Translations under genes and position numbers: made by a program | Assembly: GCA_016946835.1 (NCBI GenBank) | Contig: JACVTC010000056.1 | Span: 812,001-876,000, forward strand | Direction of reading: 5' to 3' | Length of the DNA stretch: 64,000 nt | Source of the DNA: Neocallimastix lanati (nom. inval.) | Lineage: Eukaryota; Neocallimastigomycota; Neocallimastigomycetes; Neocallimastigales; Neocallimastigaceae | In this document: positions 1-12,196 of the stretch, piece after piece | Position numbering within the stretch: the first letter of the stretch is position 1 | Layout: each line of letters opens with the position of its first letter | Notes under the pieces: generated by a model | Told to the model about the DNA's origin: nothing | Databases searched by the model: none | Seen by the model: the letters and a program-made list of their open reading frames with translations, nothing else

Positions 1-191
1 AAACAAAATGTATTAATAAATCAATAACTTATTGATTTAATTATTTTTAATTGCTTAATAAAATATTTAAATAAAATTAAAATTACTTTTATTTTTTTTT
101 ATTAACTAGTATATCTAGTTATATTTGAACATAAAAATAAAGACTTTTAGTAAGAAATTACTAAATTAACTTTATTTTCAATTTGTTTCAC
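1..191. other. AT-rich sequence, no gene seen
   Basis: Low-complexity A/T sequence to the left of the first LTR. I see no coding frame with family resemblance, no RNA gene and no recognisable repeat boundary. Confidence 0.6.
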
Positions 192-758
192 TGTAAAAGG
201 TTATTATTAACGAAAATAACGAATAATAACTAATTTTAAAGGCAAAGATAATTTAACACCTCTCTATTAGAGTTGTTAATAATAAACACTAAAATTAATT
301 ATATTTACCATTACTTATCTCTAATACTCTTGAATATAGCGCAGCACTTTCTAACTCTAATTGTTATTAGTTACTGGGCTTACATAGGGAAATTTATTTA
401 TTTAATAATTATATTTTTATTTATTAATATTAATATTTATTTTAACAATTTAAGTTAATAGTAACGCTAGTGCGTTACAATTACAAGTTTAATTATTTTT
501 TATACATGTTAATAATTTTATGTTTGGTAAATAATTTAATTTAACTTAGTTTACTAATCAACTACATAAAAATAAATTTAACTAAATATTTAATATATAA
601 TTAACTATAAAAATAAACTATAAAATAATAAAATTTAATGTACAAAATTTAAGAAAAGATTTTATTTGATTAGCAGAAATTGCTAACTGTTTAGAGATAC
701 GTTACGTAACCAAAGAATTATCATTGGATAGGATTGAAGTTACCATGTATCTGTTATA
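192..758 (-). mobile_element. LTR W1, 3' LTR of the first Ty3/gypsy relic
   Basis: About 567 bp. On the plus strand it begins TGTAAAAGG and ends CTGTTATA; the other two copies end CTGTTACA, so the terminal CA is mutated here. Copies W2 (28592-29149, opposite orientation) and W3 (60818-61400) match along the whole length, including the block around 340-385 (ATAGCGCAGCACTTT) and the GTTACGTAACCAAAG block near 700. It adjoins the integrase end of the minus-strand gypsy relic. The adjoining bases 759-775 read, on the minus strand, as a purine-rich tract (TTGGGAGAGGCCT), as expected for a polypurine tract abutting a 3' LTR. Confidence 0.8.
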
Positions 759-3700
759 AGGCCTCTCCCAAGGAGCAAGCTACTAATGGTTGATGACCTT
801 AGCAATGAATTAGCTATAACTAAAATCTTGGTAATCCTCCAGCAATTCTGCATAGTGAGGATTGTCGTCGATCACGTCGGCGTTTACCCACTCTTGTCTG
901 TCGTTCTGGTAAGCAATCAGATATTAGTACTGTCCTTGATGTTTTCTAGATTCAAGGATGTGAATTATCTTTTAGTTTCCTACATGAGCCAATACTAGCG
1001 TTTTTGGTAGTTTATAAAATGGTTCCACTTCGCTTACATGGAACACTGGATATATATTAGGGAATGGCGAACGACTGATATTTAGCCTATAATTTTTCTT
1101 TTCTTCGTCGACGCCTACTACCTTGAACGGTCGTACTTTCTTGTGCTTAGCTTGTAGAAAGGTAAGGCATCGTAATTCTCAGGTTTCTTCAACCATATCT
1201 TATCTATCAACCTATACCTAGAATAATTATTAGTTCTCGTTTTATCCATATTATCCAGGTATCTGGTTTGGGCAATTTTTTAGTATGGGTTTTAAGTTAC
1301 CCAGATTGTGCGCAAAGCTATCTATTACCTTTGCTTCGCCTAACGAGTGAATTAGGTCTGCTGTTTTTGGAGAATTGAACACCTGGTAGTTATACAAGGT
1401 AAGGTAAGGAGATTGTTGGGTAGAAGCGTGGGTTGAATTGTTATAGCAGAATTCTGCCAAGAACAAGTAATCCATCCAGCTTTCATCATCGTAGGTTCCC
1501 ACAAAACACCGTAAATAAGTTTCCACGTAGGCGTTGTTCCTTTCGATTTGACCTAGCGTTTCATGGTGACTAGTGGTAGCGTAGTTTACTTCAGTTAAGA
1601 AATCTAGCAGCTCCTTTCATACTTGGCTTGTAAACTGAACTCCTCTGTCAGTCGTACACCTTAGGGAATCGGTGCAACCTATAAATTTCTTTAGGAATGC
1701 GTCAGCAGTCTCGTTAGTGTTGGGCACATGTGTAAATCCTATCAAGTGTATCATCTTGGTTAATTTGTCGCAGCACACTAAGATACAACCTGCTCTTTTC
1801 GTTTCCCAAACATAACAATTATCCGTTCTTATCCTACATTTTACTGGCAGATTCGTAATAAAGATTAATTGTACCTCTTGCCAAGGTAATTCTGCAACCG
1901 GAACTCTTACTGCAATACCATATTCCTTGTGTCTATCATCTTTCTTGGTAGCACAGGTTTTGCAAGCTTTCACGTAGCCTGAAATATCCTTTCTCATCTT
2001 TGGACAGTAGAAATTCCTAGATACTAGGTCCGAAGTTTTATCGATTCCTAAGTGACCTGCGTACTCCGAGTCATGGTTTAATTGTATAATCGTCTTCCTG
2101 AACGTTGTGGGCACGTATACTTGTTCAGGGTTTTCTTTTCTCGCCAGAAGAACATCTACTTCTAGCCAATGCTTCTTGTTATAATTATTTCAGGTGTCTT
2201 CTGCTAAATCTTTTATTATCTCTTGGGCCATTTTGTCCTGTCTGTAGGCCTGCTTAATATTATCTACGAAATTGGTAGATAAGGCTAAATAACTAGCTTC
2301 TCCGTCTACATCATCAAATCCTACCAATTGATCGGGTTTTAATAGGCAATCTTTATCAAATTCTTTACCCTCAGTTTTCTCAGTTTCCACTCTTGAGAGA
2401 GCATCAGCTTTACAATTCTTCTTCCCAAGTCTGTATACTATTTCAAACCAGTATGTGGCGAATAGTACCAGCCATCTAATTTGCCTAGGAGTTAATAATT
2501 GTGGTTTTGTAAAGAACAACAGATTTCAGTGGTCACTATAAACAATAATCTTGTTCTTCGCACCTTGAAGCAAGTGTCGCCATCATGTAAAAGCAGACTT
2601 AATTGCTAATAATTCTTTTTCTGTAATCGAGTAGTTCACTTCAGCCTTGCGGAGTGTCTTTGAGTAATAATATATAGTATGAAGAGTACCATCGTCTCCT
2701 TTTTGTGACAGCACACCTCCAATCGCGTAATTACTAGCATCACATTCAACGAAGAACTGTTTCTCGTGGTCAGGGTAAGCTAAGCACTGGTGGAGAGGTA
2801 AATATTTCCTTTAACTTGTGAAACGCGGTCAATCCTTCTTCATTCCACTTAAAATTCTCCTTCTTTGAAGTCATCTTAAATATCGGTTTGGCTATTTCCG
2901 AAAAGTTCTTTATAAAATTTCTATAATAATTGCAAAAGCCTAGAAAGCTTTGCATTTACTTAACGTTTTCTGGTTGTGGCCACTCAGTCATGGTCTTTAT
3001 CTTTTCTGGGTCAGTTTCCACACCATCTTTGCTGACCACACATGGCCTAAAAATGAAATATTAAGCTTGTGTAATTCACACTTCGACATTTTGGCCACAA
3101 GCTTACGCTTAATTAATTTCTTTAATATGATTCGAACATGCTGGACATGTTCCTCTAATTTTTTCGAATATACTACGATGTCATCTAGGTAGACTTGACA
3201 GTACTTCCTGATGTCCTCGCTGAAGACATCGTTCACAAAGCTTTGGAACACCGCTGGCGCATTGGTTAAACCAAAAAGCATCACCAAGTGCTCAAAGTGT
3301 CCAAATTTGGTGTTGAAGGCTGTCTTGTACTCGTCACCTTCGCATATTCGTGCCAAATTGTAGGCAGATTTGAGGTCAAACTTAGAGAACACTAATGCTC
3401 CTTTCATAGCTTCAAACACTGCACTAATTCTTTGGATAGGATAGGCATTACGTTTGGTCCATTGGTTCTGTTTGCGATAATTCATGCATAGTCGTAACTC
3501 ACCAGACTTCTTGGGCAGGAACAATACAGAGTAACCTGCCGAAGATTCTGAATGTCTTATGAACCCTTTAGCTAAATTCTCATCAATATACTCTTTTAGC
3601 GCCTTTTCTTCTCTAGGACTCGTTGGGTAGATAGCTCCCTTGTAAAGTGGTGCATCAGGCTATAACTCGATCTTACAATCATAATGCCTGTGCTCTGGTA

Positions 3701-4563
3701 GCATCTCGGCGATTTCTTCATTGAATGCTTCTGTTAAGTCTCCATAGTACTTATCTATGATTTCGCTAATTGATATTAGCTTCTCTAGCCCCACTTTCTT
3801 AATTATCTCAGCTACCGAATCCTTTTGTGTGATCATAGTTAAATGATCTTTTACCTGGCTGTCTTTTAGAGCAACATTTTCCGTAGGGTTTTTGTCAATT
3901 TTATTCTCTTTTAAATTTTTATTTTTCTGTGCTTTGAACCAATCCGCCCATTTGTCGTAATCTACTATGTTATCATAGTAATCCATTGTGTATTCGATAC
4001 CTCTTTCTCGGTAAAATTGCCTTATCAAATCGTATACCGTGTCTTTTAATTTCTGGTTATCTATAACCTGTTTTATAATCTTAGTAATCCTCGCTGTAGG
4101 TTGAATCTCCTTTTGTACAGTTTCTTTATCTTCTGGGAACTGTACCATGTAGATACTCTCACCTTCGCATTCTCCTGGTGAATCTACATCTAGTAGTCCT
4201 GGCCTTTAGCCATCTGTTTTGTATATTTTAGGTTGCTTATCACGGACGTTGATCTTCCTATAAATTAGATGCCTATCCATGAACCTTGAACCTAGAATAA
4301 TTGTCCTTGGCATAGCCTCAACTAGCCTACATCTTGTATTAAAGTCATATCACTTGACTTTATCAGTACACTCTTCGACCCATCTTGCATCAGAAATGCT
4401 GTCTTGGGAATCGGATTATTACTACGGGTACGTGAGTCCTTGAAATAGTTTTGCTTCTCGCTTGGTCTCGTACCAAGATTTTAACATTATTGTGGTTGTA
4501 TCCATCTTTCTTGATTTTATCATAAGTATTTTCTTTGGTATGCTCTTTCCTACTAAAACCATT
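759..4563 (-). pseudogene. Ty3/gypsy gag-pol relic
   Basis: Broken polyprotein read from high to low coordinates. A gag zinc-knuckle remnant lies near 4500-4560 (H-TKEN core, cysteines lost), followed by a protease-like stretch near 4240-4320 (IILGSRFMD), then a spacer at 3660-4148. Reverse transcriptase lies at 2997-3524 with YLDD. The RT-RNase H connection is at 2770-2955 (SFLGFCNYYRNFI), and RNase H at about 2390-2770 ends in KADALSR. Integrase zinc finger and core lie at 1251-2114 (DRGVQFTSQV). In-frame TGA codons interrupt it, for example after TSQV near 1615 where related integrases have Trp, and twice in RNase H near 2520-2600. Frameshifts also occur. Base composition is visibly richer in G and C than anything else in the window. 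The element is truncated at about 4563, where copia A begins; no 5' LTR is present. It is non-functional as it stands. Confidence 0.85.
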
Positions 4564-6558
4564 TTATTGTGGGGGGTAGGGAACAGTAAATTGATGTTGT
4601 ATTCCAAAGTCAATGCAGAATTGTTTGAAATTTTTGTTGTTAAATTCGGTGCCATTATCTGTACTGATATATTGAATTCTTTTGTTAAATTGATTTTTTA
4701 TTTTATTAAACCAATTATGGAAGTGATAAAAAGTCTCTGATTTACTCTTCATAGAGTCCATCCAAATCTTGAATGGACATCCAAAATGGTTAAGATATAT
4801 TTATTGTCATAGATAGAGTTTTGTATTGGACCTATAAGATCCATGTGTATGAGTTGAAATATATTTTTGGCTCTTTTATGTGATGATTTGAAGGGCTTAT
4901 TTTTAAGTTTTGATTAACTACAAATAGGGCACTTTGAGTTTATGTTGATTTTTGAAATTTTATTTTTGATACTTTTGATATTAAAATGAGCAAAACGACG
5001 ATGCCATAATTTTAGTTTATCAATTGATTTTAAATGTGTATAATTGATTTCAACCAAATTATTATTATGCTGGTTGTTTTGAAAATTTAATGGTTAAGTT
5101 GAAATCCAAAATTTAAATGTATTAGATTGGTTCGATTTAATTGATAATATTCTTTGATTGTGTTCGTCATAAATTAGTGCATATGATTTATTATTAGTAT
5201 TATTGAAAATTATTTTGTATCCTTGTTGTGAAAGATTTCAAATTGATAATAGATTTTTATTTATTTTTGGTGAGTAATAAAAATTCTTAATGGTTATTTT
5301 GTGATTACTAATGTATCCTATGAAATCTCCTTTAAATTGTGTTACTATATAACTTGATTATTAGCTAAATAAACTTTGTCATTGCACTTTTGAATAAATA
5401 ATAAGGATTTTATTTAAATGACCAGTGATATTTATTGATGTGCCGGAGTCCAATATCCAATACATCATTTCTTTTTGTTTGTTTTCTTTGTTTTGTTTAT
5501 TTATTTCGGCAAAATTAATATCAAGATTTTCTTGAGAATTGTAATCCTTGGTAAAAGCATCTGCATTGCTTGTATCGTACCTTTCTTTTTCTATGAAAAA
5601 ATGCATAATTTATACGATTATTATATTTTCTTTTAAAATTATTTCTTCTCCGTTTGAAAATTTTTCTTCTTTTGTTATTATTTTTATCATCTCTTCTATT
5701 TTTATAGTCATAAAAGAAATAGCCCCATTTACTACAGTAATTACATCTACCATTTTTAGTCTTTTTAGTAAATGTTTTTATTTTAGTAAGATTTTTCTTA
5801 TTCGTATTAATGTTAGTATTATTTTCTATTGAAAATATATTTTTATTATTTTGATTATTTATTAAGGATTCTCTTAGGTTTGAAGAGATGATTTCAGGCA
5901 ATACATCCTTAACATATTTACTACATTTATTCCAATCATTTTTAAATTGGAACACATTAATCCCACGGAGTTCTTCTGGGAGGCTTCTGTTAAGGATGCC
6001 CACTTTAACACTTAATTCAATGTCATTATCTATTTTCTCGAGTTCATCAATAGTGTTCTATAGTTCAGCAATAAATATATTAATATCCACTTCTGGGTTA
6101 TACTTCAAATTATCGAGTTTGGTTTTAAGTTCTAATTTACGCGTGTTGATGTTTTTAGTAAAAGATCTTATTAGAATCTTCCACAATTCAAAGGCGGTTT
6201 TATTTGATCCTTGCACAATGTCTTGGGTTTTTTCTCCAATACTGTTTAGGACGATCCATTTTGTTGTGATATCGTTATTGATATCAACTACATTGGTGTT
6301 TTTGTCATACACCAATGTGTCATCTTGTATATCTCTTTTCCTTAACTTCTTAACCTTTTCTTTGGTGATATAACCATCTAGGTTGTTAATTGATAATAGA
6401 TGAAGGATTTTGGTTCTCCATCTATTATAGTTTTCAGTATTTAATTCAACTACTCTGTTAAAATTTTAAGAGTAGTTAAATTTTATTGTTGGCCAGATGT
6501 CAATGGGTTCTTCAATGGTAATTACTTCATTTCTATTGTTTCTTCTTGTGTTAGCCAT
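4564..6558 (-). pseudogene. Copia A: gag-protease-integrase relic
   Basis: Minus-strand Ty1/copia fragment. An ATG at 6556-6558 starts a gag (MANTRRN...) that runs, with frameshifts and a TAG near 6058, to about 5700. The zinc knuckle near 5715-5760 is degenerate: CNYC is kept, but the His and last Cys are replaced by Phe and Tyr. Protease follows near 5440-5480 (WILDSGTSINITG). Integrase is recognisable at 4564-4761 with the second catalytic Asp (STDNGTEF). The frame ends abruptly at PYPPQ, just before the catalytic Glu, where gypsy sequence starts. No RT or RNase H remains. Close relatives in this window are copia B, C, D and E. Confidence 0.85.
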
Positions 6559-6561
6559 TGT

Positions 6562-6715
6562 GGAGAGTATTAAATTAAATTATTTTTTTAATAATTTATT
6601 AATATTTTATATTATTTAATTTTTATTTTTTCAATTATAATAATATGTAAAAATAATATTAAAATTGTAGATAATAGTTATATTAATTAATTTTAGATTT
6701 AATATAGCTATTACA
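6562..6715 (+). mobile_element. 3' end of a Y-type LTR (fragment)
   Basis: This resembles, in reverse complement, the start of the Y-type LTR at 34199 (both share TAATATAACTATTATC and AGCTAT...TACA blocks). It ends ATATAGCTATTACA. It lies between the gag start of copia A and the RNase H end of copia B, so neither element has its own LTR at this junction. Confidence 0.5.
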
Positions 6716-6739
6716 TCTTGATATCGTTACACGTGATTT

Positions 6740-9700
6740 TACTTTTTTTTTATATTATTTTATTGTCCTTTACTAGTTCTCTTACGTAGTGCAATCTTAA
6801 GTCCATATATTTTGTTCTTGGATTAATCGATTGTTTTTTTGCATTATAGATTGCGGCTTTATTGTCTATGTTAACTTCAATACCACTAATATTGAATTTT
6901 AATTCCTTTAATAAGTTTATATACCACATACAGTATTTACTACATTCACTAAGACTGTAATATTCAGCCTCAGCTGTGGAGGTGGATAAGCAATGCTGTA
7001 GTTTTGATCACCAATTAGTAGGTGAATCTCCTACTGTAATTATGAATGCTGTAGTCGATCTTCTTGTTTTTATGTCCCTAGCATAGTCGGCATCTAAGAA
7101 AGCTTTAATATTGGAATATCTTTATACGTTAATAACATATTTTATTGTTCCTTTTAAATATTTTGATATTCGTTTTAGTTTTCCCAATCTTCCAAATTGG
7201 ATTCTTTTGGTTTTTGTGCCGCTTTGGACACTGCATATAAAATATCAGGCATAGTACAAATACTAAAGTGTAATAAGCTTCCATCAGCGCTTTTATAAGT
7301 AGTTTAATTCATTTTCTTCTTTCTTATTTCTAATTTTACAATTGGTGTTATGTTCGAATAGGTGTAGCACTTGACAATCCGTATTTGGTAATTATATCGT
7401 TGGTGTATCTTTCTTGATTTAAAAAGTAACTTTCTTTATGTTTTATATATTTTATTCCTATTATGAAATTGACCTCACCAATTTCTTTTATTTTGAAATT
7501 ATTTTTTATTTTTTTTTTTGATTTGATCTACCTTTGTTTTGTTATCTGCAAGTACTCTATCATCCACATAAACAGCTATGAGGTTTTCTTTAGTTTCAAA
7601 ATATATTTTTTATGATCAGGATTTCCCTTAGGAGGCTCCATGCATATTTCTTCCTCTAGATGAGTGTTTAAATAGGCAGCGTTAAAATCTATTTGTTCGA
7701 TTTGGAAGTTATATAGTGCTGCTATATGTGTAAATATTCTTATCGAATCTGGTATTAAGGTGGGTATAAATGTATCTTTATAATCTATTCCATGTTGCTG
7801 TGTGAATTCTTTTGCCACAAGCCTTGTTTTTCTTTTGACTATGTCCCCTTTAGAGTTTCTTTTATACTTGAATATTAGTCTGGACTTGATAATATTAGCT
7901 TCTTCAGGAAGTTCATATTTATCTACTTGTTCATAAACTTTTAGGTCTTTCAAGTTGCCAAATTTATTTTCATTAGAATTAAACCATTCTTCTTGATTTT
8001 CGATATTGTATATGTCGTCATAGTCTTATGGTTCTTTTAAATTTTTATTTAATACTTGCTTGTTATATATGATAATATTATTAGTATTTGATTTTTGATT
8101 TTTTTTATTTTCATTGTTATAGTTACTTATAATGTTGCTAATGTGAATATGGTTTGCTTTAGAACTACTATTTTTATTTGAATAATTGTTATTGTATTTT
8201 ATTTGATTAGTGTTTATGTTAGTATTATTGTCTTGAGTAGTGCTGGTATTGTTATTAGTATTGATATTATTTATTGTAGTGCTGATAGCTTTGCGTGAAC
8301 TTGTGCTGATAGTTGTATTTTGAGTTATATTGTTATTTTGATTTGTTGTATTATTATAGTGCATATTGTTAGTGTTTTTGTCATTTATTTGTTTATTGAA
8401 AAGGTTTGTATTTTTGTTTATGCTATATTTTAGAATAAATATTTGTGTTGGTTTTATGTTATCATGATTTTTTGTGTAACAGTTATTATTATAATAAGAG
8501 TTGCCATTCCCCAAATTTCATAATTGGGAATAAAATTTTGATGGTCAGTGTAACAGTTTGTCGTATAAAAATCCCAAGGATTAGACTCAAAGAATTCAAC
8601 ACTACGCGAGAGTATTATTTTATTGGTAGATGTGTCTAAAATTTTGAAAGCAGTGGGGTTATTCGAGTAACCGAGAAAAATGCCGGGAGAAATATTATTT
8701 TAAAATTTTGTTCTAAAGGATTTTGGGATTTTTGGGATATAGTAAAAGATTTACATCCAAGTACTCTTAATCTACTTTGGATTTGTTTAGGCGTTCATAT
8801 GGTATAATGTTGTTGATTCCACGATGTAGTAGTCGGTTATGTATATAATTTGATGTGTGGACGGCGTCTTCCCAGAAGTATTTACTTAACTTAGCATCGT
8901 TAAGCATTACTTTAGCAGAAGAGATTAAGGTTTCGTTGAATCGCTCAGATCTCCCATTTTGCTGAGGATTGTGTGATACCTTAAATTGTTGAGGAACTCC
9001 GTAAGACTGACAGAATTCTTTGAATTTGTTGTTACGAAATTCTGTTCTATTATCAGAACATAAATATTTTATTCTAGTATAATATAAATTTTTAATATTG
9101 ATGAACCATTTATAAAAGTCGAAAAATGTGTAATCTTTTCCTTTAAGGAAGAGCACACATCTTTATCTAGAGTAATCATCCAAGATAGTAAAGAAATATT
9201 TGTTTCCGTGTATGGATTAAGGTAGTGGACCTATAAAATCCAAGTGTAGCAGTTCAAAAAAGCACTTAGTGGTATTAATGTTTCTTGAATAAGGTTTATT
9301 TTTTATCTTGGATTGAACAAATAGATTGAATTTTAAATTTGATTATATTAAGTAATTTGTTTTTAATTAATTTTATGTCGAAGTGGATAAATCCTTAGTG
9401 CCATAAATTTAATTTATCGTGAATCTTCATGTTAATAATTAATTTCATCATTTGTTAATCTAGTATTATTTTCATGCAAAAATATATGTTGCGTTGATAA
9501 CCAAATGATGAATATTATTCGAATTTGAAATAATATTGGCGATTTTGTCATAGATTGTGATATACGATTTGTTGTGATTGGTGCTAAATAAAATTTTATA
9601 ATTTTGCTTGAGTTTGCAATTGATATTAAATTTTTATTGATCAAGGGTGAGTAATAAACATCTTCAATTGTGAATTCGTATTCATTAATGTATCCTATGA

Positions 9701-10948
9701 AGGTGCCAACCTTATTGATGATAATTGATTGATTGTTAACAAAAAATATTTTTTTATTGCAATATTTGATATTTGTGAGTTTATCGAATCTGTTGGTAAT
9801 GTTGATTGAAGCTCCTGAATCTAAGGTCTAATAGATTAATTTTTTATTTATAGACTTTGTTGTTTCATTTTTATTATCTATTAAGTCTATAATATTTGAT
9901 TCGTTTTTATTGTATTCTTGAGAAAAACAGGCTGTATATATATAGTTATAGTTGTTTCTTTGTATGTTGTATATAACCTTTTTGTTTTTTACATTTGATT
10001 TATTATAATTGTTTTTTCTTTTAAAATTTGTGTTCTTTCTTCTTCTTAATTTATTTGTTCTTCTTTTAAAGTAATTGTAATAGAAATGTCCCCTTTCTTC
10101 ACAGTAATTGCATTTAATATTTGGTCTTTTCTTTTTTTATTATTATTTTTGATATGAATTTATGATTTTTCTTAATTCTTTTGAAATATTCTCTCTGTTG
10201 AAAAAAAGATTTTATTATTGTTTTCTTTAATATAGTTCTATTCTTTTAAGTTTGATAATAAGATTTGTGGTATGACATCTTTTACATATTCTGTGCATTT
10301 TTCTCAATTACTATTGTATTGAAACACATTGATAAAGCGAAGATTTTCTGGTAGTGCTCTATTCAAAATACCGACCTTTGTATTGGTGTTTAAATCTTCA
10401 TCTATTTTTTCTAGTTCTTCAATAGTACTTTGTAAATCCGCCATATATGTTTATATCTTGTTCTTCTTCGAACTTTAACTCATTTAACTTTTTCTTTAGT
10501 TCCAACTTTCTAGATACGTTTGATTTAATGAATGACATTTCTAGCAGTTTCCAAACTTGATAGGCAGTTTTTTCATTTCCTTTTACTATTTCTTGAGTCC
10601 TTTCTCCCAAAGTATTAAGTATCATCCATTTTGAGGTAATATCATTATTAATGTCATTTTCATTAGCATTTTTTGCATTACTAATGTGTTGTCGAATTGG
10701 TCTTCCATGTAGCATGATATATCCTACTTGATATCTTTCTTTCTTAATTTCTTTATTTTTTCTTTGGAGGCGTAAAGGACTAAATCATTTATAATCAATA
10801 AATAAAGTATATTTCCTTTCCATCTGATAATTTTCAGTTTTAATTCAATTACTCTGTTGAAATTCTTAGAGTAATTGAAATTCACGATCTTACTTGGATT
10901 GTCTGTGGCTTCCACGTTAATTACTTGATTAGCTCTTCTTGGTGACAT
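6740..10948 (-). pseudogene. Copia B: nearly full-length gag-pol relic
   Basis: Minus strand. Gag begins at an ATG at about 10948 (MSPRRANQVINVE) and continues through 10715-10419. The zinc knuckle near 10080-10125 has CNYC...GHFYY with the last Cys changed. Protease near 9815-9840 reads LDSGASINITN. Integrase at 8767-9156 contains SDNRTEF and NGRSERFNE. An Asn-rich linker covers 8026-8514. RT starts at 7576-7953 (FKYKRNSKGDIVKRKTRLVAKEF) and YVDD is visible near 7560. RNase H sequence runs to about 6760. Between 7576 and 7560 roughly 45 codons of RT (the region with LHKALYGLKQ in copia E) are missing. Many frameshifts and stops are present. It is dead as a coding unit. Confidence 0.85.
8026..8514 (-). 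pseudogene. Asn/Thr-rich integrase-RT linker of copia B
   Basis: An open 162-codon stretch made almost entirely of Asn, Thr, Ser, Ile and Lys, lying between the integrase and RT parts of copia B. The equivalent linker in copia E (17100-17700) is equally Asn-rich. It is a spacer inside pol, not an independent gene; its openness reflects low complexity. Confidence 0.6.
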
Positions 10949-11302
10949 TTTATTTTTTTTTATAAAAATTTGAATTCGTAATAAATCTATAATTAATTTT
11001 TATATTGTAATAAATTTTTTGATGTCATAACAGATTTTGTGAATAAAGATATTATAATTTATATATATTATTTTTTGTAATTTTATTAATTATGTATTAA
11101 TTTTATATATTTATATTAAAAACGAATCATTTTTATATTGAATATGTTTTTGATTAGTGTATCAAATTAAATAAAATAAGATATTTAAATTTATTGGATA
11201 CTATTAATAGTAACAAATTTTATTTTGTGTAGTAAATATAAATAATTGTGTATATTTGTTTGTACCTATGAATGTTTTTGATCGCTTATATTATTTATTT
11301 AT
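10949..11302. other. Copia B leader (between primer-binding site and gag)
   Basis: About 350 bp of AT-rich non-coding sequence. Unlike copias C and E, I see no tandem hairpins here. Confidence 0.5.
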
Positions 11303-11332
11303 AGCTCAACTGAAGAGTTGAAATTCTTAATC
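11303..11332 (-). promoter_or_regulatory. Copia B primer-binding site (half tRNA-Lys)
   Basis: The plus strand reads like the 5' half of a tRNA-Lys: a D-arm-like GCTCAACTG, then TTCTTAATC as in the anticodon loop of the CUU isoacceptor, directly abutting the LTR. The minus-strand element RNA would therefore be complementary to the tRNA. Priming by a half tRNA ending in the anticodon stem is known for Drosophila copia and Ty5 with initiator tRNA-Met. Confidence 0.6.
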
Positions 11333-11575
11333 TGAGCAAAATAAAACTTATTAAGAAAAACATTAAGAAAAATAAAATAAAAAAGTACTTTATGTTATGA
11401 ATAATATTATTAGATATTTATTAAGATTATTTTATTATAAAGATATATTTTTCAAAGAGATAATTTTTACATTAAACTTGTTTCATATTTTATATCTTAG
11501 TTAAAATTATTTAATTTACTTAGAGATTAATTATTGGTTGATATGAGATAATAATATAAATAAATGTATATAACA
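11333..11575 (-). mobile_element. Copia B 5' LTR (probable)
   Basis: Bounded on the plus strand by TGAGCAAAAT directly after the primer-binding site and by TATATAACA at the far end, about 243 bp. This size fits the copia LTRs E (259 bp), Z (212 bp) and T (198 bp). The outer boundary is a guess, because no second B LTR survives for comparison. Confidence 0.5.
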
Positions 11576-11579
11576 ATTT

Positions 11580-11963
11580 TGTGTCTAATAATTATTAATT
11601 ATTAATTAATTATTATTATTTATTATTTATTATTTATTATTATTAATTATTATTTATTATTAATTATTGCTAAAATATATTTATTATATTTTGATTTACA
11701 TTAACCAATCAATTATTGTTAAAATATATATTTATTATATTTTGATTTGCATTAACCAATCAATTAATGTTAAAATATATTTAATATAATTTGATTTACA
11801 TTAACCAATCAATTAGTTTAATAATGTTCATGTATAAAAGCTTTTAAAACGAATATGTTTGTCTTTAGTTCTATTTTTATAAAAAAATATATTAAAAATA
11901 AAATTTATAATATAAATAAATTAAACTATTATGTAATTATATGAAACATTAATGTGTCTAAAA
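11580..11963 (+). mobile_element. Copia C 5' LTR
   Basis: About 384 bp between TGTGTCTAAT and the primer-binding site at 11964. It contains three tandem 49-51 bp repeats (11666-11814) and a TATA-like GTATAAAAG near 11834, so the repeats lie upstream of the putative promoter, as in a U3 region. The right edge is fixed by the primer-binding site; the left edge is less certain. Confidence 0.55.
11666..11814 (+). repeat. Triple 49-51 bp repeat with CCAAT box in copia C LTR
   Basis: Units at 11666-11714, 11715-11765 and 11766-11814. Each contains TAAAATATAT, TTTGATTT and ends in AACCAATCAATT. Each unit carries one CCAAT pentamer, a typical CBF/NF-Y (HAP complex) recognition motif. A TATA-like box follows about 20 bp later. 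An enhancer-like role is inference. Confidence 0.75.
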
Positions 11964-11990
11964 GATTAAAAGTCTCAATCTACTAATTGA
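11964..11990 (+). promoter_or_regulatory. Copia C primer-binding site (half tRNA-Lys UUU)
   Basis: Starts GATTAAAAGTCTC. Its complement reads GAGACTTTTAATC, the anticodon loop and stem of tRNA-Lys(UUU), preceded by a D-loop-like CAATTAGTAG. It is the same arrangement as in copia B, E, T and Z but with the UUU rather than the CUU anticodon. Confidence 0.65.
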
Positions 11991-12196
11991 ATTTGAATTA
12001 AAATAAAGTTAATTTATAATATAAATTAAATTTTTCTATGTTTACTTTTTAATAAAACTAAAGAAATAATAAATTATTATTTTTGTTATTTATTATATTT
12101 TATTTATTACTTAATCAAATCCGTAAAAATTAAAGATATTTTTTTAATCAAAAATAAAATTATAGTTAAATAATAAAAAAATAAAATAAAAATAAT

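Noticed and set aside
2515-2600. TGA read as Trp in the gypsy relic
   Set aside because: One TGA does sit at a Trp position (near 1615), but those near 2520 and 2590 fit Arg or other residues better, and intact elements in the window use TGG for Trp; point mutation is simpler.
2950-3192. 80-codon plus-strand frame
   Set aside because: Antisense shadow of the gypsy reverse transcriptase.
5888-6373. 161-codon plus-strand frame
   Set aside because: Antisense shadow of copia A gag, which has clear gag motifs on the minus strand.
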